A stretch of 64,000 nt of DNA from Edaphochlamys debaryana (GCA_016858145.1 JAEHOE010000182.1:62001-126000), one strand, 5' to 3'. Positions 50,819 to 63,893 are shown, counted from the first letter of the stretch. Numbers and translations: made by a program. The notes: generated from the letters alone by a model not told the origin.

Positions 50819-51764
50819 TTAGGTGAGGTAGGTGAACTAGCCCCGACTAGCAGCAGTGCATGAACTTAGCATCGCTCCCATGGAGACCACCGGCAGCTCT
50901 TTCTGTCCTCCGTATGTGCTGATTTAATGTCTATGTGAGTATGGGCAACGGTGGGGCGGGTCTCAAGGGTACGCGTGGCCGGTGCGGCATAGGGTTGGAG
51001 AGCGTTGCGATGGTCGCGGGGCCAACTTGCGGGGGCGGCCGCGCGCATCAGCCCGGAGGCTCACCCCTAGCTTCCTTATGCTATAGCAGCTGAGCTGGAA
51101 GCGATCTGTGCGCTGTCAAAAATGGGGGCTCCGGTAATTATATATGCCGAGGGGCTAATCCCCCCCACGCACCGTGGAATCCGGGGTTTTTTCCCCTCCC
51201 CAACCCCCTTTTCCCGCACATGTGGGGAGCAGTCCATAGCTCTGCAGACCTGACCTTAACCTTCGATTCACCGCCGAGAACGCGTAGCTCGCACATGTTG
51301 TCAGCAATTGGTACGGTAGTGGTGTTGGTGTTGGTACCTTGGTAGCGTTGATTGTAAGTACGGACATTGTCCCCCGCCTCTCCAGATCCATGGTGATCCT
51401 CGATAGCCTTGTCTCTGTGCTACACGGGGGCTATACGCCTCCATCCCCAGGCAGCACCTCGAAAAGGCCTGAAGATTGCGCTGTGACTCCGAGTACCGCC
51501 CCCCACCGCCCCCGCAATAACACTTCCATGTGTCCAACTGTCCACCACCACTCGCAGCGTCGCACGGAATCTGGCAGACCAGATGACTCGGGAACATAGG
51601 CAACCCTACCCGAATCTCAAGGCACGCACCCGTAACTTGCAACGCCACACACACCCGCCGCGCTCCCCGCCAAGCTCCGCTCTTTCGCCGCTCCAAACCA
51701 AGCCATGGCGTCCCCTGCCGTGCCCTCCTCCAGCTCCAGAGCACCCGAAACCCCACGCCCCCAC
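50819..51764. other. Spacer between the KDZ fragment and the ankyrin gene
   Basis: Contains the upstream flank of the KDZ transposase and a lower-GC stretch (about 51110-51360). No open frame with coding bias. Downstream (3') region of the ankyrin gene; its polyadenylation site was not located. Confidence 0.5.
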
Positions 51765-53949
51765 TCACTCCGCCCCCAGCCCGCCCCGCTCCCGCAGCGC
51801 CCGCATCGCTCCCTCCAGCACGACCGGGTCCACCCCCAGGCTCAGCATCAGTTGGCGCGTGTGCTCCTGGTTCACGTGATCCTTGATCCAATCCCGCACG
51901 GGCTGCTTGTTGAAGATCCGGCCGCCCTCTGCGCGCTCGTTCGCCTCCGTCCAGTCCACCGGGCAGCCCTCGGCGTGCAGCCACTGCAGTGCCTCCAGCG
52001 GCGACCCGCCGCCGCGCATCGCCTGCCACACAGCGTCGCTGAAGGTGGTGGCGGTGTGGAAGCTCAGGCCCAGGCGGCGCAGCACGCGCAGCGTGCGCAG
52101 GTCGCCGTTCTGGGCGGCGATGGAGTAGGGCTGGCCGTCGGCCTGAGGAAGCAGGGGGCGAAGCGCAAGGCCGAGGCAGTGAATGAATGCGGAGAGCGAG
52201 GCTGGGAAGGGGCGCGGCGGTGAACGCAGGGCGGGTGGTTGGCGGTGCAGCGCAGGGCAAGGTACCGGTACCAAGCGGCGCAGGCGTTGCACACTGCGGT
52301 CGTGGGCGGCTACCGGGTGAGGGATGTCCCAGGAGGCCAGGAGCTCCAGCGCCGCCTCGCAGCCTGAGTCGGCCGCCTCGATCCTGCGACACGCACGAAC
52401 GGAGCAGCGTCAAGGCCGAAACTGGAGCACTTGCATGGCAAGGAAGCCCTTCTTTCGAACCCGAGCCCCCTCACCACGCGTCCGGTCCGTACGGGCAGCC
52501 GTGCTCCCGCAGCCACTGCATCAGCTCCACGTTTGCCGAGAACGCCGCCTCCTTCCCGAGCTCAGGCCGCCAGCCGCCCAAGCCCTCAGCCCCAAACGTC
52601 TCGAGCAGCCATTCCAACACCGCCAGCTGCCCACCGCTCGCCGCCTTGAGAGCGCACACGGCCGGGCCAATGTCGCACTTGGACGCTACCAGCTTGAGCA
52701 CCTCCAGGTGGCCCTTCAGCGCTGCCCGCCCGAGGGCCGCCGACTGACCCAACTTCTCTGCGGCGTGCTGGCCCTCGGATAGGAGGTGCCTCACTTTTGC
52801 CAAGTCTCCGATCGCCGCCGCATCGTGTGGGTGCAGCTTGGCCCCGCGGCTCTTGACCCAGGCCAGGCGCGCTGCGGCCGAGTCCTCCGGCAGCCGCGGA
52901 AGCTCCGTCCAGCCCTCCAGCGCGCAGCCCTGCGAGGCGCGTGTGGAGGGGTACGGCGGCACGGGGCGTGTCGGGCGGGACGCGGAGACTAGCATGCTCC
53001 ACCCCTGGAAAGACGCTTGTGACTACGGCTGGGAAGGGTTGCAAAGAGGTGTGCGGCCAGCAACCTTGCAACCTGCCGCCAGCGCACGGCTTCCCGCGAC
53101 CGCGAGGACGTAATCGGAGGGCAGCAGCAGAGGCCTTACCTCCTCCTCAGCCCTCGCACCTGCCAACCCCCGCACCTGTCCCTCCAGGAACTCCGCCTTG
53201 GCCTGCCAGTCACTGCCGGGGCTCCCCAGAGCGGCGCCCACGCACTTGGCGCGGTCGTACCGCCCCACCTTTTTGCCGCACTCTGCCCAGATCTTCTCAA
53301 GCGTCGCGAGATCGCAGCTGGCCGCGGCCCCGATCACGATCTGGGACCAGTGGGGCTGTGGGGCGTCCGCCGGCCGCACCGAGAGCAGCCAGTCGAGGAG
53401 CTCCCAGTGGCCCCCCTCAGCGGCGCACTGGGGCCCGTACTCACACCACTTGACGCCGGCGCCCAGCGCCCACTCGTAGATCTCGCGATGGCCGCCGCGC
53501 GCTACCTTGCACATGAACTCCAGGCGGCCGAGGCCCTTGACTGTCATGCGGCCCTGCTCAAGGAACCAGCGGCAGGGCTCCAGCTGGCCCGCCGCGCCCG
53601 CTGCATCGCACGCCTCCACGGCCAGGCGCTCCCCTGTGCAGCCTGATGCCGCCAGCGCAACCTTGAGGTTTACAAGGTCGCCGCTGGCCGCAGTGAGGTA
53701 GACGAGCTTGCGGCGCTGCGCGAGGCTGAGGCCCCGGCAGGCCCCGGGGACGGACCAGTGCGCCGAGAACACGGCGTGGGGCACTGGCTGCGAGAGGGCG
53801 ATGGGAGCCCTCCCGCGAAACTGCTCGGCCGTGGCCCGGCAGACCGGGCGTAGGTTGCATGCGATGTCGTTGCGAGGGAGGAAGGCTGCGATGCGCGCCA
53901 CGATCTCTGGCAGGAACACATCAGCAGATGGGTCGGCCATGGGCGCCAA
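51765..53949 (-). CDS. F-box-like / ankyrin-repeat protein
   Basis: Four inferred exons: 53140-53949, 52475-52929, 52266-52383 and 51765-52142; phases agree, giving 586 aa. The start is the Met of MAPMADPSADVF. Residues 9-45 (VFLPEIVARIAAFLPRNDIA ... VCRATAEQF) look like an F-box. Ankyrin-type units follow: AASGDLVNLKVALAASGC, AAEGGHWELLDWLL, ALKGHLEVLKLVASKC and AAQNGDLRTLRVLRRLG. The C-terminus is helical. This architecture is common in large families of volvocine algae; the likely role is protein binding, perhaps in ubiquitin ligase complexes, which is inference. The intron between exons 3 and 4 is the least certain: the frame is open through it. Confidence 0.75.
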
Positions 53950-55109
53950 GCGTCCGAGCGTCCCCTCAAGGGTATGAGCCCAGCCGTGAGTAGTGGATGC
54001 ACAACTGCTTCTACTGTATTGTCAACGCGGCAGGGACCACCGCCGGTTCTGACCGGATGCCTGCACCACGGACCTTGCACTTGGCGGCTCAGCGAGCTGC
54101 AGCACTGTCAGCAAATATTGCCAATGAGCGAGCTGCGATCACGCCTGCACAAAGGCCCCTACTTTGCTGTGGCACAGCCCTCTACCTGGCCCTCATCGCG
54201 AGCCGTGCCGGTCCCCCCATCGGGTCCCCCCCCGCTTTCCCCCTCAGCCCCCGCCGCTCCGCCTCGGACTCCCCCGCCTCGCCCCCGTTCTATCCGCTGC
54301 CCCTGACACGCCCAACGTCAAGCGATGTGCAACCGAGACGCTCGCTTCACTGTAAGGGGGAGAGGAGGTAAGATTCCATACGCCGTTCGCTGCTGCTGAC
54401 TCCTGCTCGGAGGTCAAACCGCCTCGATTGCTGGCCGTGGCGAAAGACGGAAATCAAGGGAGCAGTGCCAAAGCTAGGGCTCAGGAGGGAGTATTGATCA
54501 TCGAGGCTGAGGTTGCCTCCTCCCGACTCCTCCTGCCCTTGACCGTCTGTCGCCCGCATGGCAGTACCCTGCTCTCTCGCCCGCGCTTGCTCAAGAAGTG
54601 CAGGCGGAAGGTCGGCGTAGCGGGCAGCGGGCTCGGGCTGGAGTCGTCAGGAGGAGCTGTAGGTCAGACTGCGGATGGGGATGGGGCCATGACGGTCGCC
54701 GCGAAGATTCCTTCGCTCTTCGCCACGCGCGTTGCGGGGTCTCTTCCCTCTCTCCCCCGCCCGAGGCCCGGCCCAGGACCCCACCCCAGCACGTGGACTC
54801 GCAGCTTGCCCCCTCTGAAACAAGAGAGGCAGAGGGGGTGCCCCGCGCGAGGCCGCGTGGGCCCGAGCGCGGGCGTGGAAGGCGTACTCCGTCGATTGCA
54901 GGTCCCGTAGGCCCACTCTGGCACTCCTTCTCAGCTTCTGCAGAATCTTGGATACACTGCACGATACACACCTACACCGCAAACCAACGCCAGGTCACCG
55001 ATAGAGCCACACGCACGTTGACACCTGCAAGAGTCCGCCTGCGAAGCTAGCACACTCAGCCCTTTGCGCCTGACTCCGCAGCGCCTTCTCTAGGAGCCAG
55101 GTGTCAACG
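53950..55109. other. Divergent intergenic region between the ankyrin gene and Rab5
   Basis: Should hold both promoters and 5' UTRs. No repeat, no convincing ORF and no clear TATA element was found. Confidence 0.5.
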
Positions 55110-56201
55110 ATGGCCATGGCGGAGTTGGCGCAGCAGCAGACGGCGAAGCTGGTGCTCTTGGGGGAAATGGGCAGCGGAAAGTCCAGCCTCGTCCTGCGAT
55201 ACGTCAAGGGGCAATTCTTCGACTACCAAGTGCGTTCTGGAAGGCGCACCGAAGCTCTGCTGGGCCTCGGGCATAACCTGAATGCGACCGCGACCGCAGG
55301 CCTCCACCGTTGGCGCTGCGTTCCTCACAAAGACGCTGCCAGAGCTAAACGTGAAGTTCGAGATATGGTAGGTGGCCTGCGGAGGTTCCTGGCTTAGGGT
55401 TTGGGGTCGCCGAGGTGCGTCCTGTCAAGCCCCTGCGCCCGCTCCTTTCCGCAGGGACACTGCTGGCCAGGAGAGGTACCACAGCCTGGCGCCGATGTAC
55501 TACCGGTGCGTGCGCGCGCGGCGGGAGGAGGTCGTTGGTGTGGCCTCCGCTTGCTAACCTCCGCGATCTTCGCCCCCGCTTTGGAAACGTGCAGGGGCGC
55601 TGCAGCGGCCATCATCGTCTACGATATCACCAGCCCGGACTCATTCACGCGCGCCAAGTCGTGGGTGCGCGAGCTTCAGCGGCAGGGCAACCCCAACATG
55701 ATTATGGCACTCGCAGGTCGGACTCGCGGGTTTGGGTCTGCAGGGGCCCTCGGAGGCTGGGGGGGTTGCCGGGGGCGGGGCATACAAGGGCGGGCCGGCT
55801 CGGGCCCGTGCTGAGCGGGCTTTCCAGGCCCCCAGCGGCCCGACGGACTGCTTCCCACCCAGGGCAACTGCACGTCTCTTGACCCACGCTCGACCCTGAC
55901 GGGCAGCCCCCGTACCTACAGCACTCAACCACTGTCTCCTTTTGCTTCGCCCACAGGCAACAAGGCGGACCTGGAGAGCCAGCGAGCGGTCACGGCGGAG
56001 GAGGCGCAGGCTTACGCAGCGGAAAACGGCCTGTACTATCTGGAGACGTCGGCCAAGACGGCTGCGAACGTGAACGAGCTGTTCGAGGAGATTGCGCGGA
56101 AACTGCCCAAGCCGGAGGCTGCGGCGCCGCGGCCGCCGCAGGGCGGTATCGTGCTGTCGGAGGACACTCAGCGGCAGGCCAAGCGCAGCACGTGCTGCTA
56201 A
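55110..56201 (+). CDS. RAB5: Rab5-type small GTPase
   Basis: Five exons with consistent GT-AG phases: 55110-55229, 55300-55367, 55455-55505, 55595-55716 and 55957-56201, giving 201 aa. Motifs: P-loop GEMGSGKSS, effector loop [34 protein letters not shown] for guanine specificity and ETSAK. The stretch [13 protein letters not shown] is diagnostic for Rab5. The C-terminus KRSTCC gives a double-cysteine geranylgeranylation site, so it is a canonical membrane-anchored Rab5 of early endosomes, not the N-myristoylated plant ARA6 type. A second Met two codons downstream (55116) is an alternative start. Intact in all exons. Confidence 0.93.
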
Positions 56202-57290
56202 GCATGCGGGCACGGAGCTGTCGTGCAGTGCGGGTGGCGTGGAGAGTGGAGAGGAGCGTGGCGTTCCGGGGGACTGGTGGACGCGACGTAAGGGTATCCA
56301 GTCGCGCTTCAAGGCGCCGCAGCTGGGGCCGGCTTTCGGGGAGTGTGGTGCGCCGCATGAGCAGGGGCGGGGGCAGGGGCGGTGACTGATGCTGTGTTGC
56401 ATTGCACGACAGAGTCCTGGGTGAGCAGGGAACCGGGGTTTGTGGGCGGTGACTGACGACGGCCGGGTGGAAAGAAGGCAGCCGGACCTCTGTCGGGAAA
56501 GGGATGAAGAGCCTTCGCCCTAGCTCGGCCGCAACGCAATCGGTCAGCGTTGGGTTGCGGCCTGGTGTGCGGTTGAAGGAGCATGAGGACCCCAAGCCCG
56601 AGGGTTTGGCAATGACCGGTGACTGAAGTCCAGACAGACTTGCAGGTACTTGACAGTTGCAGGCGCTGGTATAGGGTGGCAGTTTTGGCTGGGGGTGGTG
56701 GGCCGGCTGTGGAACGGCGGAGACTTTGGCGAGGTTCAGATGGCGGTGCTCGAGATTGGCCGGCTGAGGCATGTGGGAATGGCGGGTCGTGATTGGACGG
56801 TCTGAACGCTAGGAGTAACTGCGCGAGGTGCAACCAGACCGTGGTAACGGTCGTCCTGGAGGCCCCGGCCCGCCCCTGCACCTTACAGCAGTACCCCTTT
56901 ACTCGATTTCAGTAGCGGGTAAAGTGAGGGTCGCACGAGAGGCTTGCAAACGCCGTTGCAACAGAGGGACGAGAGGATACACAAGGGGACGGGACTCGGG
57001 AGGAACTTCAAAGCCACAGGCATGGATCCAGACACAAGCCGTGCGCCAGGGGGCCTCCCAAGACGCCACATATACCGATGCAGTTACCTTCAGCAGAAAC
57101 ACATTATCCGGCATCAGGCTCGGGGCTCGAACGTGGCGCCGAGAAGTCGCGGCAAGCATGCACTGACTTTGCTCCGCAGTAGACCATCAGTGCTCACGAC
57201 TGCCCATACGTGCTTAAATGATGTAGAGGCTGCCCGAGAAGGGCGGAAGAACCCGCCTGGCTTGGCCAGCGTCGTCAAAGGCAAGCGACC
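56202..57290. other. Intergenic region and UTRs between Rab5 and the next gene
   Basis: Downstream of the Rab5 stop and upstream of a Met at 57291. It should hold the Rab5 3' UTR and the promoter and 5' UTR of the next gene. Open minus frames lack codon bias. Confidence 0.5.
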
Positions 57291-60200
57291 ATGCCACCAA
57301 AACCCGTGTCGTTGGCCTACGCTGGCCGCAAGCTTACGGGACCGCCGGAGGGATACGGGAAAAAGAAGGAGCTGCAGGTCAAGCACTGGATATCGGGCCT
57401 CCCGCGACCCGATGAGACGGAGCTGGCGGAGGTGGCGTCCGTCGCGACGCTGACTGAGGTGGGGCAAGCGGCCGGCGCTCGTTGGCTGTCGTGGCGAGGA
57501 GGGGGCACGGCCTATGCGGACCCGGCGACCTGGCGGGCCCGGAACGGGGGACGGGGGACGGCGCGCGGGGTGCTCCTCCGGACTGGCTGGCCTACTCTCC
57601 ACTCCCACGTGTTCGACAGATTGATGGCTCCAAGGAGGACCTCTATCGCAGCCTGCGCGACAGCACAGATGGCTATGGGCCCTGGACCGCCGCGGTCCGC
57701 CCCGGCGCAAACGGCACCCCGCCGTTCCCAGGTTTGTGGGGGCTGGATGGGTGGGCCGGCCCGCTGGGCGGGTGGTGTTCTCACCGCCCTGCCAAGCCCT
57801 GACCCCGTCACGTGATGCTGCTGCAGAGCCACCCCGGGCAACGGTACCGGGCGCGCGGCCGGGAACAGCAGGTGCCGGCAAGGTACGTGCTGCAACAGGG
57901 ACCAGTTGCCGCATGTGTGAAGGGTTCCTGCTAAACCGGGACCGGCCTTATGTTGGCAGAGCACCCGGAGCTTGACCCCAGCTCCTCTCCCCTCCGTGTG
58001 ACCGGGCCGCACGCAGGGCCCTGGCATTCCTCCCCGAGCTCCAGACGCTGCGGGGCTACGGGCCTCGGGGCAGAGCGCCGGCCCCTCCCCTCGACCCGGG
58101 CAGACCCCAGCAGGAGCCGGTGGCCCCACCAGGCCCGGCACCGGCACACCCGGGGGGCCCGGCACAACTCCTACCGCCGGATTTACCCCTAAGCCCGACG
58201 CTGGCGGTCCAGGTGTTGCCGGCTTCCCTGCTGGCCCCGGCGTCGGCCCCGGGCGGCCGGGCACTCCGCCCGGCCCAGCCAAGGGCGGCCCTGGACGCGG
58301 AGGCCCGGCGGTGCCGAGCGGGCCGCCCACCTCTGCCGCGGGGGCGGGCGGAGCGGGGACGTCCGGCTCCGCAGCTCCGCTGGAGCTGGTGGCGACTGGG
58401 GGCAGTGCGGGCATGGACGGAGACATGGCGGTGGCTGCGGGGCTGCTGGTGGCGCGAGCCGAGGCGACGCAGCCGGAGGGGCTGCCGCCAGAGGTGGGAG
58501 CCGGAGGCGTTAGCGGACGCCATCCGATGGGGATCAAGGACGTGCGTTCGGGAGGGAGCGCGAAGGGAAGGGCACGGAAGGTCGTTCGACGCTGCATGCT
58601 ATTGAGGGTTGTCCGGATTGCTTGGCCCGCCGCTAACCCCACAGGAGAAGTACAAGCGGGCGCTGCTCCTGGCTCTGGAGGAGCAGAAGGTAAGGCTCGA
58701 GCACTCCAGCCGCAGGGGCGACTGCAGGCGGCCGGCAGCTTCGGCAACGAGCCCCCGGGGCCCCTGCCTACGCCCCAGGCTCCCAGCCCACCCACCAACA
58801 AGGCTACCCCCGTGCCTCCCCCCGCCCCACACAGCGATTCCAGGACGAAGTGCGTGCGGAGCTGGCCTCCGTCCGGGCCCTGGCAACAGAGGCGCGAACG
58901 GAGGCGCAGGCGCGGGCGGCCGACGCGCAGGCGCGTCTCTGGGGCTGGGGCTGGGGCTGGGGCTGGGGCTGAGGCTGCGCTGCACGGGCTGCATGTGCAG
59001 GGATACGCAGGTCCAGGGGCATGGGGGCCAACGGAGGCTGTGATGGGGGCTGGGGCCGAGGCTGAGGCTGGGGTGTGGCATGGCGCTACGCGGCACAGGC
59101 TGTGCGGCTGCATGCACACCGGTACAGGCCAGGCTTTGGCGCCCAGGCCAGGCTGTGCGGCTGCATGCACACCGGTACAGGCCAGGCTTTGGCGCCCAGG
59201 CCCTGTGATGGGCTTCAGCGCTGAGCCCCTGTCTCGCTGCCCCGCAGGTCGCAGTGCGGCGGGCCGAGGCGGCCGAGGCGGAGCTGGGGCGCGCTCGGGC
59301 CGAGGCCTTGTCCCACAAGCAGGAGGCCCAGCGGCTCAAGGTGGGCGCCTGTGCGTTGTCGTGTGGTGCAAAGTACTGCGTCGCTCTGGCAGCATCCAGT
59401 AGGTAGAGCGCAGGGCTCTTGGTTCGAACGTGCCGTCTGGGGCAGCGCCTGGTGGTGTCGCGGCCCTTGTCCTGGCGTGCTGTGGGTCGCTGCCCGCTCC
59501 GCTGTTGCTCTGCCCTGAGCCATGCTGCCTCCTTTCCCTTCCCCCACACCCGCCGGGGCCCTTAAATCTGGTTCCCAGTTGGATGCAGAGGAGCGTCGCG
59601 ACGAGAGCGGCGAGGCCCTGGCGCGGATGCAGGCGGAGCTGGAGGCGGCGGCGGCGCAGCTGAGGGAGCAAACGGCGCGCGCAACAAAGGTGGGGTGTGT
59701 AACGTGTGTGGGAGGGGCGTGGGCGGCCCCGGCCGTGTGGACCGGGCTCAGTCCACCGATCGAGGAAGCTGTGCAAGCTGTGGACGCTGGAAAGGTGCAG
59801 ATGCTGCACCTGTTGGAGTGGCGCTGCCTGGTTCCTTGGCAGCTGAGCTGTAAGGAGCTTGCTGTTTCCCGGGCATGGCGCAGGCGATGGAGGCCTCTGC
59901 TGCCGATGCCGCGGCCGCCCGCGCTGCTGCCGCCTCGGCGCAGCGGGAGCTGGCTATCCTGAAGCGCCACTTCGAGGTCGACCGAGCTCGCATGGATGCC
60001 ATGGTAGGGGCCTGGGTCTTGGTGGCGGGAGGGGATGAGTTGCAGGGTGTGCTTCCGGGTGATGGACGCCGGGGGCTTCTCTCTTTTTCTCTTTCTTGCC
60101 CGGACTTGACCGCTTTACCCGCCTCCCTGACCGTGACACACAGGTGGCTTCCATGCAGTCAGACCTGCAAACGGAGCGCGCGGCGGCGGCGTCCGCCAAA

Positions 60201-63200
60201 GCGGAGCGAGATCGCGTGGCCACCGCACTGCAGGTAAGCGCGCGCGCTGGTTTGCGGGCTGCAGGACATGGCTGCTCTCTAGCAAGCACGGCACAGCGAT
60301 TGGCGCGAGCAGTTAGCCCCCGACCCACATGGCGGCGTGCCTGACCCACATCGCTTGGGACGTCGTCGGTGTGGCCCCTCGCAGATGGAGGCTGCGGCGC
60401 GGAAGGCCGCGGAAGACTCGGAGCGGAAAGCACTGGCGGCGGCGGCCAAGCAGGTAAGCCCCGAACCGGACGGGAGTGGCTCATGTCCGCCACGTCCTGC
60501 CATGTGGGCTTCCTCCGCACTCGCCGAGCCTTTACGGGTGTGGTCCTTCCGTTCTTGTGGCAGGCGGAGACGCAGGATGCTATCCAGACGGCCTCCGCCG
60601 CCGCCGCTGCAGCTCGACAGCGAGTGGCGGCGGCGGAGCAGCGGGCGGCGGCGGTGCGCGCCGCTGACCCCAGCGCAGCGGTGCTGGACGGGTCGGCGGC
60701 CGCGGCGGCCGCTGGGCCGAGGGCGGGCGGGAGCGCACGTCACAGCGGGGCGACCACACCCCGGGGCGCAGCCGCAGGGTGCGTGCTGTGGGGAGAGCGA
60801 CGTAAACTCGGTGTCGTGGGTTGTCGCTCGGGCTGCGAATGCCGATGGTCTGTGGGGTGGGTTCAGTGGTTGCCAGGTGTCCGTACTTGACACGCCCGCT
60901 CCCCCTCATCCTCGGCCTTGGTCGCAGGCCCCCTCTCTCCCCTCGCGGAGCTGGAACGCCAGGCGCGGCCAAGGCTGGCTCCCCAGGTACGAACCCCGGG
61001 AGCAGGGGCAGGCGCAAGCGCAGCTCCACAACCTCTGCCCAGCATGCCGCTACATGCGTGATGGCATCAGAGTCTTCGCACCCTCGCCACCTCCCCGCAG
61101 GCGGCCCCTCCCCCAACGGCTCGCCCAGCCAGCACCCAGCCGACGCGGCGGCGGCGGCGGCGGCGGCGCGGGCCGACGGCCACCGGGCCCTGGGCCAGGG
61201 CCTGGCGGCGGACCGGCGGCAGCTGGGCGAGCTGATGCAGATGCAGAAGCGAGCGGCGGCGGCGGCGGAGCTGGCAGACGCCAAGTGGGTCGCTCCGTGG
61301 GCGTGGGGCATGTAGTGGGGGATCGTTCGGTTGTGCCGTAGCTTGATACCGGTCTTTAGTGGAGTCTCCGGCTAGCCCGACGAGCGGAGTAGAAGTCTGG
61401 GACCAGCGGCGGTAGCTCAAGGGCTTTGGCCGCACCGGCCCGGGCTGACGCCGTGCGGGCTGCCGTTGCACCCGCCCGGTTTGGTCAGGCCTAGCTGTGT
61501 CGCGGGTTGGTCCCCCGCGCGCACCCACCTCCGCCCGCTGCATACCTGCCCTCCGCAACCCCCCACAGGGCGGTGCAGGCGGCGCTGGCGGCGGCGCCCG
61601 AGCCCCTCCGCGCCCTGGGCCTGGCCTTCCGCGCCTACCTGTGCGTGGGCGAGGGCGGCGCACCACAGGACAGCCCCGCCGCGGCGCTGGCGGCGAGGCT
61701 CAGCGGCGCCGGGTACCGTGTGTACCTGGACCCGGTGGCAGCGCAGGTGGGGATGTTGAGGCAGGAGCGGGGCAGGAGGGGCTTGGCTGTTTGTGTGGCT
61801 GCCTGCTTAGGCTGCTGGTTAGGACGATACCGTAACGGGCCACGGGCGCAGGCTACCTTCCCACGCAACCAGTGACATGTTCGCGCCAACCCCACTCTGC
61901 CCGATGCGGTGTGCTGCATCCGGTCTGAGTAGGCCTACTGGTTCGGACGATACCGTAACTCCTGTCATCTGTTTCCTTCTGCTAAGCCCCGCGCCTCCCT
62001 CTCCCCCCCTTAGGCCAACCCCGACCCTCTGTACGAGGTGCCGTCCGCCCCCCTTGTGGGCGTATCGGCGGCGGTGGTGGTGCTGTGCTCGCCCGGGCTG
62101 CTCATGCGCCCGCTGCCCAGGCAAGGCAGGGTGTGGGAGGACCGTGCCCAGAGCGCATCGTCACCACCAGCTGCGGAGCAGCCACGGTTCCCTGCAGTCC
62201 GTGCATTGCCTCAGCACCTTCTCGTGTAGGGCGCGCTCACAGCTCCCACCTTCACCAGAGCCGCCTCGAGTTCGCCCTCTCGGCCCTCCTGCCTGCGCCC
62301 CCACAACCCGCAGGGGCGAGCTGTGCGCCGCCTCCCTCCACGGCTGCCCGCTGGTGCTGGTGTGCCCGCCCGGGCTCACGATGGAGGCACTGAGCCAGGG
62401 CCCCGAGCAGCCGCTGCTGCTGCCCTCCCACGCGGATGCAGCGGGGGCGCACTTGGACCTGGTGAGGAGGGGACGAGGGGCGGGCGGGTGGGTGGATGGG
62501 TGGATGTGTTGCGTCTGGGGCGTATGTGGTGAGTTGGGATTGGGCACACAGCACATTGAGGACGGGCCGCGCGACGAGTAAGCTCCTCTGACAGCCCAGC
62601 CCTCATCCTTGCCCCCGCTGCTCCACCCCCAGGCCCTGGACGCGCTCCGCGAGGCCTGGCCCTCCCGCCTGGAGCTCGCCCTCGACTCCCCCGCCGCCGC
62701 CGCCCCGGCCGCCGCCGCCATCGCCCCCCGCCTGGGCCTCCCCGACGCCGCCCTGGCCCTCCTCCCGCCCGAGGCCCTCAAGCCCCTGGCCGTAAACCGC
62801 GGCCGCTGCATACCCGACCTCGCCTTCCTAAACGCCCCGTCCGCCCTGACCCTGCTGGGCCCCGCCGCGGGCCCAAACGGCGGCGCGGGCGCTATGAGCA
62901 TGCACGGCGCTCCGCGCAACGGCGGTGTGGCCGTGGGGGCGGGCGTGAACGTCGCAGCGCTGCAGCACCTGAAGCTGGTGTTCCAGGGCGCGGGGGGCGG
63001 CGGCAACGGCGGAGGCGGCAGCGGCGGAGGCGGCAGCGGCGCAGGGAGCGGCGCCGGCGCGGGTGCGCCCACGGGGCCGCTGGTGGAGATGCTGTGTGCA
63101 GTGCTGCGGGGCAACCACACGCTCACGGCACTCACGCTCCGAGGTGAGCGCAAAACGGGGCTCCGATTAAGGGGCCGCTTGCGCTGATTTGCTTCCTTGC

Positions 63201-63893
63201 GTTTGGCTACTTGAGCTACTATGGCTCGTTATCTGGACACTCGCTGCTTGTGCACATTCCTTACAGTACCCCCGTTTCCCCCTTCCCTCCCCCACCCCCA
63301 CGCTCTTCACAGGCTGCCCCGCCTCCGCCGCACGCACCATCACGGAGGCAGTGCTGGCCAGCCCCGTGTGCCGAGTGGCGACCATCACTGTCTCCTCCCG
63401 CGTGCCGGTCGCAGCGCTGGCGGGCCGCGCCGCAGGGCCCGGCGCCGGCCCCGGCCCGGCCCCGTCCATCGTACTCTTGGGAGGTGGCCGCGAGGGTGAG
63501 GGCGGCGCAGGGTCGCGGCCCTCCGTTGCGGAGCCGCCCTTCACGGACGAAGACGCCGAGGTGGTGGCAGCAGCGCTTCGGAGCCGTGCGGCGGCCCTGG
63601 CCTCAGCCTCTTCCTCTTCCGCCGCCGCCGCACCCAACGGCGGCGGCGCGGGGGATCAAGCGGATGAGGACGACGCCGAAGATGAGGCTGGGGCGGGGGT
63701 CAGGGACGGCGCGGATCGGGGCCAGCAGCCGGGGGCGTCGGGGTCGGGCTCGGGGCCGCCGCCGCTGGAGGCTCTGTCCTTTCCGGCGTCGTGCAACGGC
63801 CGGCTGGGCCGCGCTGCGGTGGGGGCGCTGGTGGGGGCTCTGGCGGCGCTGGTGCCTCTGGGGCTGCAGGCGGTCAACGGAGTGGACCTGCGG
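57291..63893 (+). CDS. Coiled-coil / TIR-like / LRR-like multidomain protein (3' end outside window)
   Basis: Nineteen inferred exons, all in consistent phase: 57291-57458, 57620-57731, 57827-57882, 58017-58541, 58645-58689, 58835-58930, 59248-59340, 59579-59689, 59884-60003, 60144-60233, 60385-60453, 60564-60778, 60928-60986, 61101-61284, 61569-61746, 62014-62120, 62314-62461, 62633-63143 and 63313-63893; 1156 codons so far. Introns after 58930 and 62120 use GC donors. Residues about 113-287 are Gly/Pro-rich, about 290-645 an Ala-rich coiled coil (REQTARATK, ERDRVATALQ). Residues about 650-790 alternate hydrophobic strands and helices (FRAYLCVGEG, LAARLSGAGYRVYLDP, VGVSAAVVVLCSPGLL, CPLVLVCPPG), like a TIR domain. 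Then LRR-like LCAVLRGNHTLTALTL. No nucleotide-binding P-loop is seen. Function is unknown. Confidence 0.78.
58941..58970. repeat. GGGGCT hexamer repeat, five units
   Basis: Five exact GGGGCT units at the start of the intron after 58930. Further imperfect GGCTG-rich text continues to about 59080. Confidence 0.92.
59097..59202. repeat. 53-bp tandem duplication in an intron
   Basis: Units 59097-59149 and 59150-59202 are identical (start AGGCTGTGCGGCTGCATGC). They lie in the intron between 58930 and 59248. Confidence 0.9.

Noticed and set aside
57512..59170. 552-codon minus ORF
   Set aside because: It is antisense to at least four exons with perfect phase agreement and reads through introns of that gene.
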